Assembly: GCF_000746825.1 (NCBI RefSeq)
Contig: NZ_JQIV01000003.1
Span: forward strand, 1-64,000
Source: Carnobacterium inhibens subsp. inhibens DSM 13024
GTDB lineage: Bacteria; Bacillota; Bacilli; Lactobacillales; Carnobacteriaceae
DNA length: 64,000 bases
Reading direction: 5' to 3'
Below are positions 37,682 through 46,105 of this stretch, one piece after another (the first letter of the stretch is position 1; every line of letters begins with the position of its first letter). A program made the translations under genes and the position numbers. Below the pieces are notes generated by a model. It had not been told where the DNA came from. It was given only the letters and a program-made list of their open reading frames with translations, and searched no databases.

Positions 37682-37893
37682 TTAAGACCATGGACCACTT
37701 TGAACCCAACCATTAACTATGATTTTGCCAATTTCACTCTGTGCTTTATTCCAGTCTACCCAACATTTGGTTTTATTACAATAAACACCATTTGGATAAG
37801 CCGTTGCAGCTTCTACATTTATAGAACTGAATAACAATCCTAGTCCACTTACCAAAATAAAAACTGTTGCAAACTTAATTAATTTTTTTTCAT
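37682..37893 (-). pseudogene. class IIa (pediocin-like) bacteriocin, frame broken in A8 after the start
   Basis: After repair of an A run (A8, 37883-37890) directly behind the ATG, the gene encodes 70 residues: a Sec signal peptide of about 29 ([21 protein letters not shown]...VEA) and a mature peptide with [16 protein letters not shown]. This matches the pediocin box YGNGVxCxxxxCxV with Pro in place of the first Gly. The tail ends [12 protein letters not shown] and no second disulphide is present. The Sec-type leader resembles enterocin P. Ribosome-binding site AGGGGG 7 nt before ATG supports this start. Too short and broken for a simple ORF scan. Confidence 0.8.
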
Positions 37894-38134
37894 AACGAAC
37901 CCCCTATGTATTTTTTTAGGTATTATATAAACAAAATTATTTTAACTATTTTTCCCCAAACGGATAAAGTTAATTTCATCTTCTATAAGCATAGCTATCT
38001 ATGTTTATAGGGTCTTTTTGAAACGAACGAGATGATTAGACAATCAACACTTATAAACGACATAGAAAAAGCAACCAAATCCATGCCTACTAACTGTCGA
38101 TTTTGGGTGATTATTATCAGACATTTGATTATTT

Positions 38135-38419
38135 TTAATCATGTTTTTTTAGTTCTAAAAGTATCGGAATTGTATTTAATAATATTGATATAATCGTTAA
38201 AACCCATAGGACTGTTGTCATAGTAGGTACTACATCTAATAAAGCAGCCCAATCTTTTACCTTTACCCAATCGGATATTATGCTGTGCTCTGCAACAAGC
38301 GTCAGTGCTGTGAATGACAATCCCATTGACATTGCTACTTTATAATCTTTGCCTACTTTATATAAATAAAGATTTAAAACAGTTGCTACTATAGCAATAA
38401 TTCCTAATACTAGAAACAT
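38135..38419 (-). CDS. small three-helix membrane protein
   Basis: 94 residues, hydrophobic stretches at about 2-19, 29-45 and 70-88 (TTVLWVLTIISILLNTIPILLEL). Ribosome-binding site GGAGG. Same strand as the bacteriocin genes and in the same module; it may be accessory immunity or regulation. Not recognised. Confidence 0.5.
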   Translation of the reverse strand: MFLVLGIIAIVATVLNLYLYKVGKDYKVAMSMGLSFTALTLVAEHSIISDWVKVKDWAALLDVVPTMTTVLWVLTIISILLNTIPILLELKKHD

Positions 38420-38490
38420 AATTATTCCTCCAATTTTTTTAAATTGTGTTCAGTGTTATAAGTATCTTATTCTAAGTATTATGACTTATC

Positions 38491-38520
38491 AATACATGGA
38501 ATTGCATATAATCGTGTATC
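38491..38520 (+). repeat. 30-bp site 4
   Basis: AATACATGGAATT-GCAT-ATAATCGTGTATC. A terminator begins 8 bp to the right. Confidence 0.85.
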
Positions 38521-38527
38521 GAAAAGG

Positions 38528-38578
38528 AAAGGGTCACAAAACTCACATAAAACATATGTGAGTTTTGTGACCCTTTTT
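38528..38578. terminator. terminator hairpin
   Basis: AAAGGGTCACAAAACTCACAT pairs with ATGTGAGTTTTGTGACCCTTT (20+ bp stem), T-rich both ways. Confidence 0.85.
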
Positions 38579-38662
38579 ATTGTGTTTATCTACTACTAGT
38601 CTTATTTAATTACATATCAGATTAAACTTTTTGTAGGTGTTATTTTAGGAATCGTGACAAAG

Positions 38663-38950
38663 TTAAACGACTACTTCCATTTTTAGTTTTCCGCCTACAG
38701 ATTCCACGATGTCACTTAATGTTTGTACACTAATGTTTTGTGACCCTTTTTCTACTCGAGAAATATAAGATTGTTTTTTTCCAGTTAGAGTAGCTAATTC
38801 AGATTGAGTTAGATGTTTTTCTTCTCTAATTCTTAAAAGAATGTTTGCAGCTTGATAGCTAGCTTCAGTTTCTTTCCACGCTTCAGCAAACTCTGGTGTT
38901 TCCATTTGGGTGTCGAAGTAACTTTTTAGTTTATTTTCCATCATTTTCAC
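38663..38950 (-). CDS. XRE-family antitoxin
   Basis: 95 residues with helix-turn-helix ILLRIREEKHLTQSELATLTGKKQSYISRVEKGSQNISVQTL. Its start overlaps the end of the toxin gene, so the pair is coupled. Likely a higBA-type addiction module. Confidence 0.8.
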   Translation of the reverse strand: MKMMENKLKSYFDTQMETPEFAEAWKETEASYQAANILLRIREEKHLTQSELATLTGKKQSYISRVEKGSQNISVQTLSDIVESVGGKLKMEVVV

Positions 38951-39295
38951 CCTTTCTTTCTAGATAGTCTTTACGATACTCTTTGGATTTAGTAATTTCT
39001 CTTGAAGGAGTTTTTTGTGTTTTTTTCGTGAAACCATGTGTGATAATATATTTATTATGACTAAAATGAAAATATAAACACCTAAAAATGTTGCTTGAGA
39101 ATTTTACTCGAAGTTCGTAAATGCCATCATCTAAGTGATCGATATATCCTGGTGGAGAATGGACTCCAAAATCTTCCACAATAGTTATTGCTCTTAATAC
39201 TTTAGCTCTAGATTTTACATCTAAACTATCTAAATACTCCAAAAAGGGAGCTTCACCGTTTTCTTTTCATAGACATCGAAATTATATTTTTTCAT
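38931..39295 (-). pseudogene. HigB/RelE-family toxin with a frame break near its start
   Basis: The conserved frame from 39242 reads LEYLDSLDVKSRAKVLRAITIVEDFG...IYELRVKFSSNIFRCLYFHF...THGFTKKTQKTPSREI, a typical Gp49-like toxin. The proper start MKKYNFDVYEK lies at 39295 in another frame; a one-base change near the AAAAGAAAAC at about 39265-39275 restores it. A later start would lose the first beta-strand. Confidence 0.7.
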
Positions 39296-39377
39296 ACTTT
39301 TAGTATAACTTATAAGTGATAATGTGTAAACAATCTTATTTAGGAAATCGAATACTAGGTACTATTGATTTTATGAG

Positions 39378-39407
39378 AATACATAAAATTGTTTGAAAAC
39401 GTGTATT
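39378..39407 (+). repeat. 30-bp site 5
   Basis: AATACATAAAATT-GTTT-GAAAACGTGTATT. The ~207 bp to site 6 contain only a strong ribosome-binding site (AAGGAGG at about 39554) followed by ATGATTTAA, a vestigial start. Confidence 0.8.
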
Positions 39408-39614
39408 GATAAAACTACAGTTTCATTTAAAAATTTATAACTGAAGTACTTTTTTATTTGATTTTTAGTGTATGTAAACCAGTGGTTGCTAACTGTAAAC
39501 GAATAGGTGCGTTACTTTTTAAGCGGAAATTGAGAGAATATAGTTATTAAGTTAAGGAGGATAGTAATGATTTAAACTTGTGTTTAAGAGTTAGACATCC
39601 AATTTCATGTTATG

Positions 39615-39644
39615 AATACATGAGATTCTATAAAATCATATATT
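39615..39644 (+). repeat. 30-bp site 6
   Basis: AATACATGAGATT-CTAT-AAAATCATATATT. Preceded at 39601-39613 by an inverted copy of the left arm (AATTTCATGTTAT). Confidence 0.7.
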
Positions 39645-39737
39645 GAAGAAAATAGGTAGCTGCTAAAAACAAGCGAGCGACTCTCTTAAAATTAGATCTG
39701 TAAAAGATTTTTTATTTCAATTTCAGAGATACTTTTT

Positions 39738-39935
39738 TTAGCGGTTAAAAATACTTTTTTCTTCTCTTTTACCAATGGTAACAATCTCAATAATTTCTAT
39801 CTGATTATCTGTTGGTGGTTTAAAGATGAGACAAATGCCTAATTTTTGGTTCTTTAACAAAAAATTAGGACTTAAAATATCAATCTGCAATCGCTTAAAG
39901 TGATTGCTATTCGAAGATAATAGCTGTACTAACAA
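39738..39935 (-). pseudogene. RelE-type toxin fragment
   Basis: Only the C-terminal ~55 residues are toxin-like (GICLIFKPPTDNQIEIIEIVTIGKRE), matching the end of RelE/YoeB-like toxins where IxVxxIGKRE is common. No start with a ribosome-binding site and no antitoxin. A relic inside the asnB module. The remainder of 39645-40105 holds no other gene. Confidence 0.45.
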
Positions 39936-40105
39936 TTGGGAATTTAAAAATACTAGACTTTTAATAGTGCTTAATTAAAATCTATTTTTCACTAATCAAA
40001 ATAAAAATACATAAATTCGAAAATGTCGCTAGTTTAAAAGTCTTTAAAAAATTTTAACTAGAAGAACTAATCAATAAAAAGGAACTCAAAAAGAGGAGAA
40101 TTGAT

Positions 40106-41997
40106 ATGTGCGGATTTGTTGGGTATATTTCCAATGTGGAAAATGCAATACAAAAAACAATAGAGAACAATATTAATGAGATGAATAAAATGATTGTACA
40201 TAGAGGACCAGATGAAGAAGGGTATTATAAAGATAATACGATTGCTTTAGGTTTTAGAAGATTAAGTATTATCGATATTGAAAAAGGGCACCAACCATTA
40301 TCTTATGAAAATGAACGGTATTGGATTATTTTTAATGGGGAAATTTATAATTATATAGAGTTAAGAAAAAACTAAGTGGTCAAGGGTATTTATTTAAAAC
40401 GGATAGTGATACCGAAGTTATCATTGCAGCTTATTCAGCCTATAAAGAAGAAGTAGTGGATAAATTAAGAGGAATGTTTGCATTTGTGATTTGGGACAAA
40501 GTAGAAAAAACATTCTTTGGAGCTCGTGATCATTTTGGGATTAAACCTTTTTATTATGCAGTAGAAGAACAAGGCCTATATGTGGCTTCTGAAAAGAAAG
40601 CTATTCTAAAAGTGGTTCAAGACCGACAATTAGATCAAATTGCTTTACAAAATTATTTAACTTTTCAATATGTTCCAGGATCAGAAACGATGCACCAATC
40701 AATTAAGGAACTACTTCCTGGTCATTTTATGACAAAGAAATTAAATGAGACAGTAAAAATTACGAGATATTGGCAGGCTGATTTTTCACCCATTAACAAA
40801 TCAGAAGATTTTTTTACAAAAGAAATTCGAACAAGCTTATGGGATTCCGTTGAAAAACATATGAGGTCAGACGTTACAGTTGGTTCCTTCTTATCAGGAG
40901 GAATTGATTCGTCAATCATTGTAGCAATGGCACGCGAGTTTAATCCTAAGCTTAAGACATTATCCGTTGGATTTGAAAGAGACGGATACAATGAAATTAA
41001 TTTAGCTGAAGAGACGGCAGAAGAGTTAAAAGTAGAAAACTTTAGTCATACGATTACTGTAGAAGAATTCATGGCTGAATTTCCACGTTTTGTTTGGCAT
41101 ATGGACGATCCTTTAGCTGACCCTGCAGCAATGCCGCAATTCTTTTTGTCAGCATTAGCTCGAAAGCATGTAAAAGTTGCGTTATCTGGTGAAGGAGCTG
41201 ATGAATTATTTGGAGGGTATGGTATTTATAATGAACCACATGCGTTGAGAATGTTTAATCTTACTGGTAAGTATACCAACCAAGCTATCCATCAGTTAGC
41301 TCAGCTGATGCCTGATGGAGTAAAAGGGAAGAGTTTTCTTCTTAGAGGAACCGTTCCTTTAGAACATCGGTACGTTGGAAATGCAAAGATTTTTGAAGAG
41401 CTTGAAAAGAAAAAATTGTTAACCAATTATAATGCTAACTACCCGTTCAAAAATGTGACTGATTCATTTTATCAGCAAACAGTAGGGCGTAATCCAGTGG
41501 ATCGCATGCAATTAATTGATATTAATACTTGGCTAAATGGAGATCTACTTTTAAATGCAGATAGAACTACAATGGCCCATTCATTAGAATTAAGAACACC
41601 ATTTTTAGATAAAGAAGTATTTAATGTTGCTAGAGAAATACCTGCACATTTAAGGCTTGCTCATGGGACTACTAAATATATTTTAAGAAAAGCCGTAGAA
41701 GGCATTGTTCCAGAAAATGTTATTTACCGTAAAAAATTAGGTTTTCCAGTTCCAATCCGTCATTGGTTAAAAGATGAAATGTATGATTGGGCATTGACGA
41801 TTATACGGGAATCTCAAACAGAGCATTTATTAAATAAAGGTTATATTGAAGACCTCTTAATTAATCATCGCATAGGTAAGATAGATTATTCGCGTAAAAT
41901 ATGGACAGCTTTAACTTTTATGGTTTGGCACCGTATTTATGTCGAAGAATCACAAGAATTTTTAACAGAACCGCTACAATCTTCTGTACAGCAATAA
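40106..41997 (+). pseudogene. asnB: asparagine synthetase B, one frameshift
   Basis: The glutaminase domain starts MCGFVGY with catalytic Cys2 and HRGPDEEGYY; the synthetase domain has the ATP motif SGGIDSS and GEGADELFGGY. The frame breaks at an A6 run (40366-40371); with one extra base it reads ELRKKLSGQGYLFKTDSDTEVIIAAY and joins the second part. Full length about 631 residues, normal for AsnB, which makes asparagine from aspartate with glutamine nitrogen. Alone in its module; site 7 starts 2 bp after the stop. Its role on a plasmid is unclear: wall-modifying amidation is possible. Confidence 0.85.
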
Positions 41998-41999
41998 TT

Positions 42000-42029
42000 A
42001 ATATATGAAATTAGATAAAAATTTGTATT
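42000..42029 (+). repeat. 30-bp site 7
   Basis: AATATATGAAATT-AGAT-AAAAATTTGTATT. Confidence 0.75.
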
Positions 42030-42037
42030 GATAAATA

Positions 42038-42079
42038 TAGACCATAAGTACACAAGTATCCTGTGTACTTATGGTCTAA
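42038..42079. terminator. terminator of asnB, bounded by two sites
   Basis: TAGACCATAAGTACAC / GTGTACTTATGGTCTA stem. It fills the whole 50 bp between sites 7 and 8. Confidence 0.75.
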
Positions 42080-42109
42080 AATACATTATTTTACATAGAA
42101 ATATGTATC
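42080..42109 (+). repeat. 30-bp site 8
   Basis: AATACATTATTTT-ACAT-AGAAATATGTATC; then AGAACCTTGTTAATACAGGG and a T run, the recurrent hairpin seen behind other sites. Confidence 0.7.
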
Positions 42110-42402
42110 TAGAACCTTGTTAATACAGGGTTACTTTTTTACAATCATTATTTTTCTTATAGAAAGAAATAATAACTAAAATAGCAGTAGCAACCACTGG
42201 TTGCTACTATGGAAACCAATAAGTTCTATTAAATTAGGACTATTTGGTAGATAATAAGGTGTCGATTAGAAGGGGGTTAGAAAGGTTATTCTTGAATGGT
42301 ACACATAATAGATAACTTATTTTCTTCGAAATAATATTTTATACCTACTATTATTTCAATCTAAACAGATAGGTAAAAACAAGTAGCGAGAGGAATGGTT
42401 TT

Positions 42403-43140
42403 TTGGAAAGATATAAGAGTCGAAAAGAATTAAAAGCGGAGGTGAAAGAGGTATTACGTGGCAGATGGAAAGAAGCCATTTTATTAAGTGCTATACCAAT
42501 AATTTTAACAATAATAGGGGTAGCGATTACTTTATTATCCTATTCCTTTATTCAGCAAAGAATCGGTTTATTTTCTGATATAGGGACGAATATTAACAGT
42601 TATGAGTCATCATATACTGAAGACTTTTTGTCTACTATCATTGGAGCCTTATCTACGTTTATTGCTATTGGTATTTCATATACTTTTTTAGATTGGTTAA
42701 GAAACCCAACTATGCGTATTGAACCAGTTAAACAAGCTTTTCAAATATTCACTAAAAAATACTTTTTAGGTACGTTTTTAATTTATATTTTCACCGGATT
42801 TTTTACCTTATTATGGGCATTTCTTTTTATCGTACCAGGAATTATAAAAACAATATCTTATTCTCAAGCCTATTTCATTTATAAAGATCAAAAAATACTA
42901 ACTGAAAATGGAAAAGTATCTGCTCTCGATTGCATAACAGAAAGTAGAAAAATGATGGATGGCCATAAGTGGGAATACTTTGTATTACAGTTAAGCTTTA
43001 TTGGCTGGGGCATTTTAAGCATTCTATCTCTAGGAATCGGATTTCTATGGTTAAAACCATATGTATATTGTATATATGCAGCATTTTATAACAATCTGAC
43101 TGAAAATAGTCATTTTGACGAGTCATTAGATGACTTTTAA
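42403..43140 (+). CDS. DUF975 family membrane protein
   Basis: 245 residues from TTG with GAGAGG upstream. N-terminal signature RKELKAEVKEVLRGRWKEAILLSAIPIIL, four to five helices and a C-terminal FLWLKPYVYCIYAAFYNNL, typical of DUF975. Such proteins occur beside bacteriocin and lanthipeptide loci; function unknown. Same module as the immunity gene at 43380. The 290 bp upstream contain a short hairpin (AGTAGCAACC / GGTTGCTACT) and no gene. Confidence 0.75.
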   Translation: MERYKSRKELKAEVKEVLRGRWKEAILLSAIPIILTIIGVAITLLSYSFIQQRIGLFSDIGTNINSYESSYTEDFLSTIIGALSTFIAIGISYTFLDWLRNPTMRIEPVKQAFQIFTKKYFLGTFLIYIFTGFFTLLWAFLFIVPGIIKTISYSQAYFIYKDQKILTENGKVSALDCITESRKMMDGHKWEYFVLQLSFIGWGILSILSLGIGFLWLKPYVYCIYAAFYNNLTENSHFDESLDDF

Positions 43141-43379
43141 TCTACTTAAGTTATGTATAAATAGCTAGACTAAAAAAAAGAGTAGTTCTAAATTGTTTAT
43201 TATCAATAAATAAGTTTATTGAAGGGACAATTAATACAGAACTATAATAGAGTATGCTTACCATTTAAGGTGTCGACAATTGCGCTATATTAGCAAAAAT
43301 AGTTTAACTTCAATAGACTATAAAGAAAGTACAATAGCAACTAAACTCACGTGTGACTATAATTAAGGAGCGATATTTT

Positions 43380-43676
43380 ATGGGCAAAACAAAATGGTAT
43401 TCCGGAGGAAATGAACGAGCAAAACAAGCAGCAAATATTATTACTGATCTATTAGATGATTTAAAAACAAACTTAGAAAACGAGTCGCTACAAAATGTAT
43501 TAGAGAATTATTTTGAAGAATTAGAACAAAAGGGCGCTTCTATTCCTATGATTTTAAGTCGTATGAACTTAGATATTTCTAAAGCAATCAGAAATGATGG
43601 AATTACTCTATCAGACTATCAATCTAAAAAACTAAAAGAATTGACTTCCATATCCAATATTAGATATGGATATTAA
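43380..43676 (+). CDS. orphan class IIa bacteriocin immunity protein
   Basis: 98 residues after AAGGAG; an upstream in-frame start at 43353 has no ribosome-binding site. IITDLLDDLKTNLENES, FEELEQKGASIPMILSRMNLDISKAIR and QSKKLKELTSISNIRYGY are hallmarks of PedB/carnobacteriocin-type immunity proteins (four-helix bundle with a C-terminal recognition tail). No bacteriocin gene in the module, so it may protect against competitors. Confidence 0.85.
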   Translation: MGKTKWYSGGNERAKQAANIITDLLDDLKTNLENESLQNVLENYFEELEQKGASIPMILSRMNLDISKAIRNDGITLSDYQSKKLKELTSISNIRYGY

Positions 43677-43724
43677 CAGTGTACAAAAATAGATAAATTC
43701 AATTATTCCTAATTAAATTAATTT

Positions 43725-43757
43725 ATAAGGTCACAGTAGTTATAGTGACCTTATTTT
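43725..43757. terminator. terminator
   Basis: ATAAGGTCACAGTAG... pairs as AAGGTCAC / GTGACCTT, followed by ATTTT. Confidence 0.65.
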
Positions 43758-43837
43758 GTTTAGTCAATATGGAAAGATCAATTAAATTATATAGCCAATC
43801 GTTCCTTTAAGTTATCTAATGCTTTTTATAAATATTA

Positions 43838-43867
43838 AATACATGAAATTAGATAAAGTCGTGTATA
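43838..43867 (+). repeat. 30-bp site 9
   Basis: AATACATGAAATT-AGAT-AAAGTCGTGTATA, then a decayed AACCTTATTAAATCAAGGG hairpin. Confidence 0.85.
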
Positions 43868-44024
43868 TAAAACCTTATTAAATCAAGGGTATATATACAT
43901 GATTTTTTAAGTTAGGAAATCTAAATATTTTAATCGACACTTATAATAGACAGCGAAAAATTAATCAGATCAATACCTGGTAAGTGTCAATTTTAGATAG
44001 GAGCTAAACAGCCCTGTATAAAAA

Positions 44025-44441
44025 TTATAAACTGCGTTCTCCAAGATGTTCTGAGAAGCGTAAAAGATAACCATCTGGATCTTGAACTAAAAATTGTCGA
44101 ACCCCCACTTCTCTGTCTCCTTTTTGATACCATTTTTCTTCTGGATCCATATAAAGCGGCCACTTTTGTTGTTGCAATCGATTGACGATAAGATCAACAG
44201 ACTCAATCGATATCTGAAAATTAATTCCTCTGCCATAAGGGACATCCAAGTCTCCTGTTATCCAATTTCTTGAAAAACCTCTCTGCTCTAGCATAATATG
44301 GGTGTTACCTGACACGAGGTAAGCAAACCCTTCTTCTCTTCGCTCGTATTGGATTGAGAAATCGCATAGAGTACACCAAAAATTTATGCTAGATTCTATA
44401 TCGGTAATTAGTAATTCTGGGACAAGGGATGGTTCGCTCAT
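44025..44441 (-). CDS. VOC-superfamily (glyoxalase/bleomycin-resistance-like) protein
   Basis: 138 residues with the two beta-alpha-beta-beta-beta modules: SLVPELLITDIESSINFWCTLCDFSIQYERR, YLVSGNTHIMLEQRG, and VGVRQFLVQDPDGYLLRFSEHLG. Resembles bleomycin-binding proteins or glyoxalase-like enzymes. Single gene of its module. Substrate not predictable; metal or drug binding is possible. Confidence 0.8.
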   Translation of the reverse strand: MSEPSLVPELLITDIESSINFWCTLCDFSIQYERREEGFAYLVSGNTHIMLEQRGFSRNWITGDLDVPYGRGINFQISIESVDLIVNRLQQQKWPLYMDPEEKWYQKGDREVGVRQFLVQDPDGYLLRFSEHLGERSL

Positions 44442-44483
44442 AATTATTAACCTCCATTTAATTTATTAGGGTTATTTTGAATA

Positions 44484-44513
44484 AATACATGAAATTGCTT
44501 AAAAACGTGTATC
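44484..44513 (+). repeat. 30-bp site 10
   Basis: AATACATGAAATT-GCTT-AAAAACGTGTATC, closest to the consensus together with site 13. A GACCTTTATAAAATAGGGATTC hairpin-like stretch follows. Confidence 0.9.
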
Positions 44514-44538
44514 TAAGACCTTTATAAAATAGGGATTC

Positions 44539-44814
44539 TTATTTGCTCAAATGATCAATATACTGTTTAGCTTCAAGTAACCCAGCTCCAGTAGCCAATC
44601 TATATTCTTTAATAGCCTTAATTTTTTCTCCCTTTGAGATAAGCTCTAAAACAATTATTTTTAGTTCATTATTTGTTGGATCGGGTAAATCAACATGCTT
44701 ACTGATAGTAGTCAATTTCATTTTTATAAGATCAACTTCTGTCTTTAACTGTCTAATGCTTGAAGTAAGGGATATTATTATTGCAATAAGTAAAAAAATA
44801 ACTATATTATTCAT
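44539..44814 (-). CDS. membrane-anchored protein with an L7/L12 C-terminal-like fold
   Basis: 91 residues. Residues 3-20 are a membrane anchor (IVIFLLIAIIISLTSSI), then a coiled stretch, then ELKIIVLELISKGEKIKAIKEYRLATGAGLLEAKQYIDHL, which fits the ribosomal L7/L12 C-terminal motif (KIxVIKxVRxxTGLGLKEAK). Several small bacterial proteins share this domain without being ribosomal. Sole gene of its module. Confidence 0.65.
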   Translation of the reverse strand: MNNIVIFLLIAIIISLTSSIRQLKTEVDLIKMKLTTISKHVDLPDPTNNELKIIVLELISKGEKIKAIKEYRLATGAGLLEAKQYIDHLSK

Positions 44815-44934
44815 TTTTTAAACTCCTTATAATTATTATTTTTATGTAACTTTATAGATATTGATATTGTCGCTAATTTTTTTACTTTATTCAAGAGACC
44901 ATGTTTGATTAAATTTCGTTATTTAGTAAATGTC

Positions 44935-44950
44935 ATACATGAAATTACGG
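44935..44950 (+). repeat. 30-bp site 11 (left arm only)
   Basis: ATACATGAAATTACGG; the right arm is replaced by unrelated sequence. It marks the left edge of the mer module. Confidence 0.55.
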
Positions 44951-45111
44951 GTCTTCGGAATATATAGTGGAATTACTTTCTTAATAGTTTAAAAACAACT
45001 GGTGTTTAAATCGGATTTTCTAGTGGGATGTTAGGACAATCAATAGTATTATAAAAGTATCAATCACATACGAGTGATACGTTGGGAAAAAAATAAAATA
45101 GTCCAATTTAC

Positions 45112-45143
45112 TTGACCGTGTACTATGGTACACGGTTTATAAT
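45112..45143 (+). promoter_or_regulatory. mer promoter/operator
   Basis: -35 TTGACC and -10 TATAAT are separated by 20 bp, the long spacer typical of MerR-controlled promoters. Inside lies a perfect dyad, ACCGTGTAC-4-GTACACGGT (45115-45136). MerR would bind here, repress without Hg(II) and untwist the DNA when it binds mercury. Confidence 0.9.
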
Positions 45144-45162
45144 ATTCATGGGGTGAAATAAG

Positions 45163-45564
45163 ATGATTTACCGCATTAGTGAGTTTGCAGAAAAATGTGG
45201 CGTTAATAAAGAAACGATTAGATATTACGAGCGAAAAAATTTACTACAAGAACCTCACCGAACGGAAGCTGGTTATCGGATATATTCATATGATGACGTT
45301 AAGCGTGTTGGGTTTATTAAACGAATACAGGAACTTGGATTTTCTTTAAACGAGATTTATAAATTATTTGGTGTTGTAGATAAAGATGAAGTTCGTTGTC
45401 AAGATATGTTCGAATTTGTTTCTAAAAAACAAAAGGAAGTTCAAAAACAAATAGAGGATTTAAAACGAATTGAAACTATGTTAGACGACTTAAAACAACG
45501 ATGTCCAGATGAAAAAAGTTTACATGCTTGTCCGATAATTGAAACCCTAATTGAGGAAGAATGA
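45163..45564 (+). CDS. merR: mercury-responsive regulator MerR
   Basis: 133 residues. MerR helix-turn-helix ISEFAEKCGVNKETIRYYERKNLL, then a dimer helix. The three mercury-binding cysteines are present (RCQDMF, QRCPDEKSLHACPII). First gene of the operon; it uses a TGA stop, which shows TGA also serves as an ordinary stop here. Confidence 0.92.
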   Translation: MIYRISEFAEKCGVNKETIRYYERKNLLQEPHRTEAGYRIYSYDDVKRVGFIKRIQELGFSLNEIYKLFGVVDKDEVRCQDMFEFVSKKQKEVQKQIEDLKRIETMLDDLKQRCPDEKSLHACPIIETLIEEE

Positions 45565-45577
45565 AAGGAATTTTGAA

Positions 45578-45799
45578 ATGAAACATAAAAAGACCTTTAT
45601 TGCAGGGCTTATAGGTACATTTTTGGTTTTGTTATGTTGTGCTACACCTATTTTAGTTATTTTATTAGGTACGCTTGGATTAGGTGCAATAACAGGCTAT
45701 TTAGATTTTGTTCTGATTCCTGTTTTAGCTGTTTTTCTTGGTTTAACTTTTTATGCTTATTCTAAATATGAAAAATCACATAAAAATAAGAAGATGTAA
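45578..45799 (+). CDS. MerF-like small mercury transporter
   Basis: 73 residues, two membrane helices. The vicinal cysteine motif LLCCATPILVILLG in helix 1 is that of MerF/MerT-type Hg(II) importers. Here both Cys are encoded normally. Start at ATG 45578 after AAAGGAA. Confidence 0.8.
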   Translation: MKHKKTFIAGLIGTFLVLLCCATPILVILLGTLGLGAITGYLDFVLIPVLAVFLGLTFYAYSKYEKSHKNKKM

Positions 45800-45802
45800 A
45801 AA

Positions 45803-46102
45803 ATGAAAGAAAGAGTTGTTGCAATTGCTTCGATGTTTTCAGCTTTTTTAGCAAGTCTTTGTTGAATTGGCTTAGCGATCTTAATACCACTTGGTCTAAG
45901 TGGTTTAGCTGGAACACTTGCCGTTACGTTTGCGCCATATCGAATTTGGTTTATTGTTATCACTGTTGTTATGCTTTCTTTTGCTCATTTACTTGTATGG
46001 AAACAAAAAAATAGTTCAAAGAAAACGAAGAAGTTGTTATGGGTTAGTACAATCGTTTCTGGGGTAATGCTTATCTATACATTGTTCAGTCAGGGGATAT
46101 AA
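45803..46102 (+). CDS. MerT-like mercury transporter with in-frame TGA (candidate selenocysteine 21)
   Basis: 100 codons with one in-frame TGA at 45863-45865. The product reads FLASLC-U-IGLAILIPLGLSG, aligning with the MerT helix-1 motif (A-S-x-C-C-x-G-P-L): TGA replaces the second Cys of the essential CC pair. The frame after the TGA is conserved (APYRIWF and two more helices) and ends at TAA. A hairpin with a GGTC loop follows 20 nt downstream. If the host decodes Sec this is a full MerT; otherwise translation stops after 20 residues. No alternative start downstream has a good ribosome-binding site. Confidence 0.75.
45886..45904 (+). promoter_or_regulatory. candidate bacterial SECIS hairpin in merT
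   Basis: Perfect 7-bp stem ACCACTT / AAGTGGT enclosing GGTCT. The loop G is 28 nt after the TGA, within the spacing known for bacterial SECIS elements, and the GGTC loop is the same as in Escherichia coli fdhF. It lies in the conserved LIPLGLSG codons, so part of it is constrained by protein sequence. Confidence 0.6.
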
Positions 46103-46105
46103 GGC

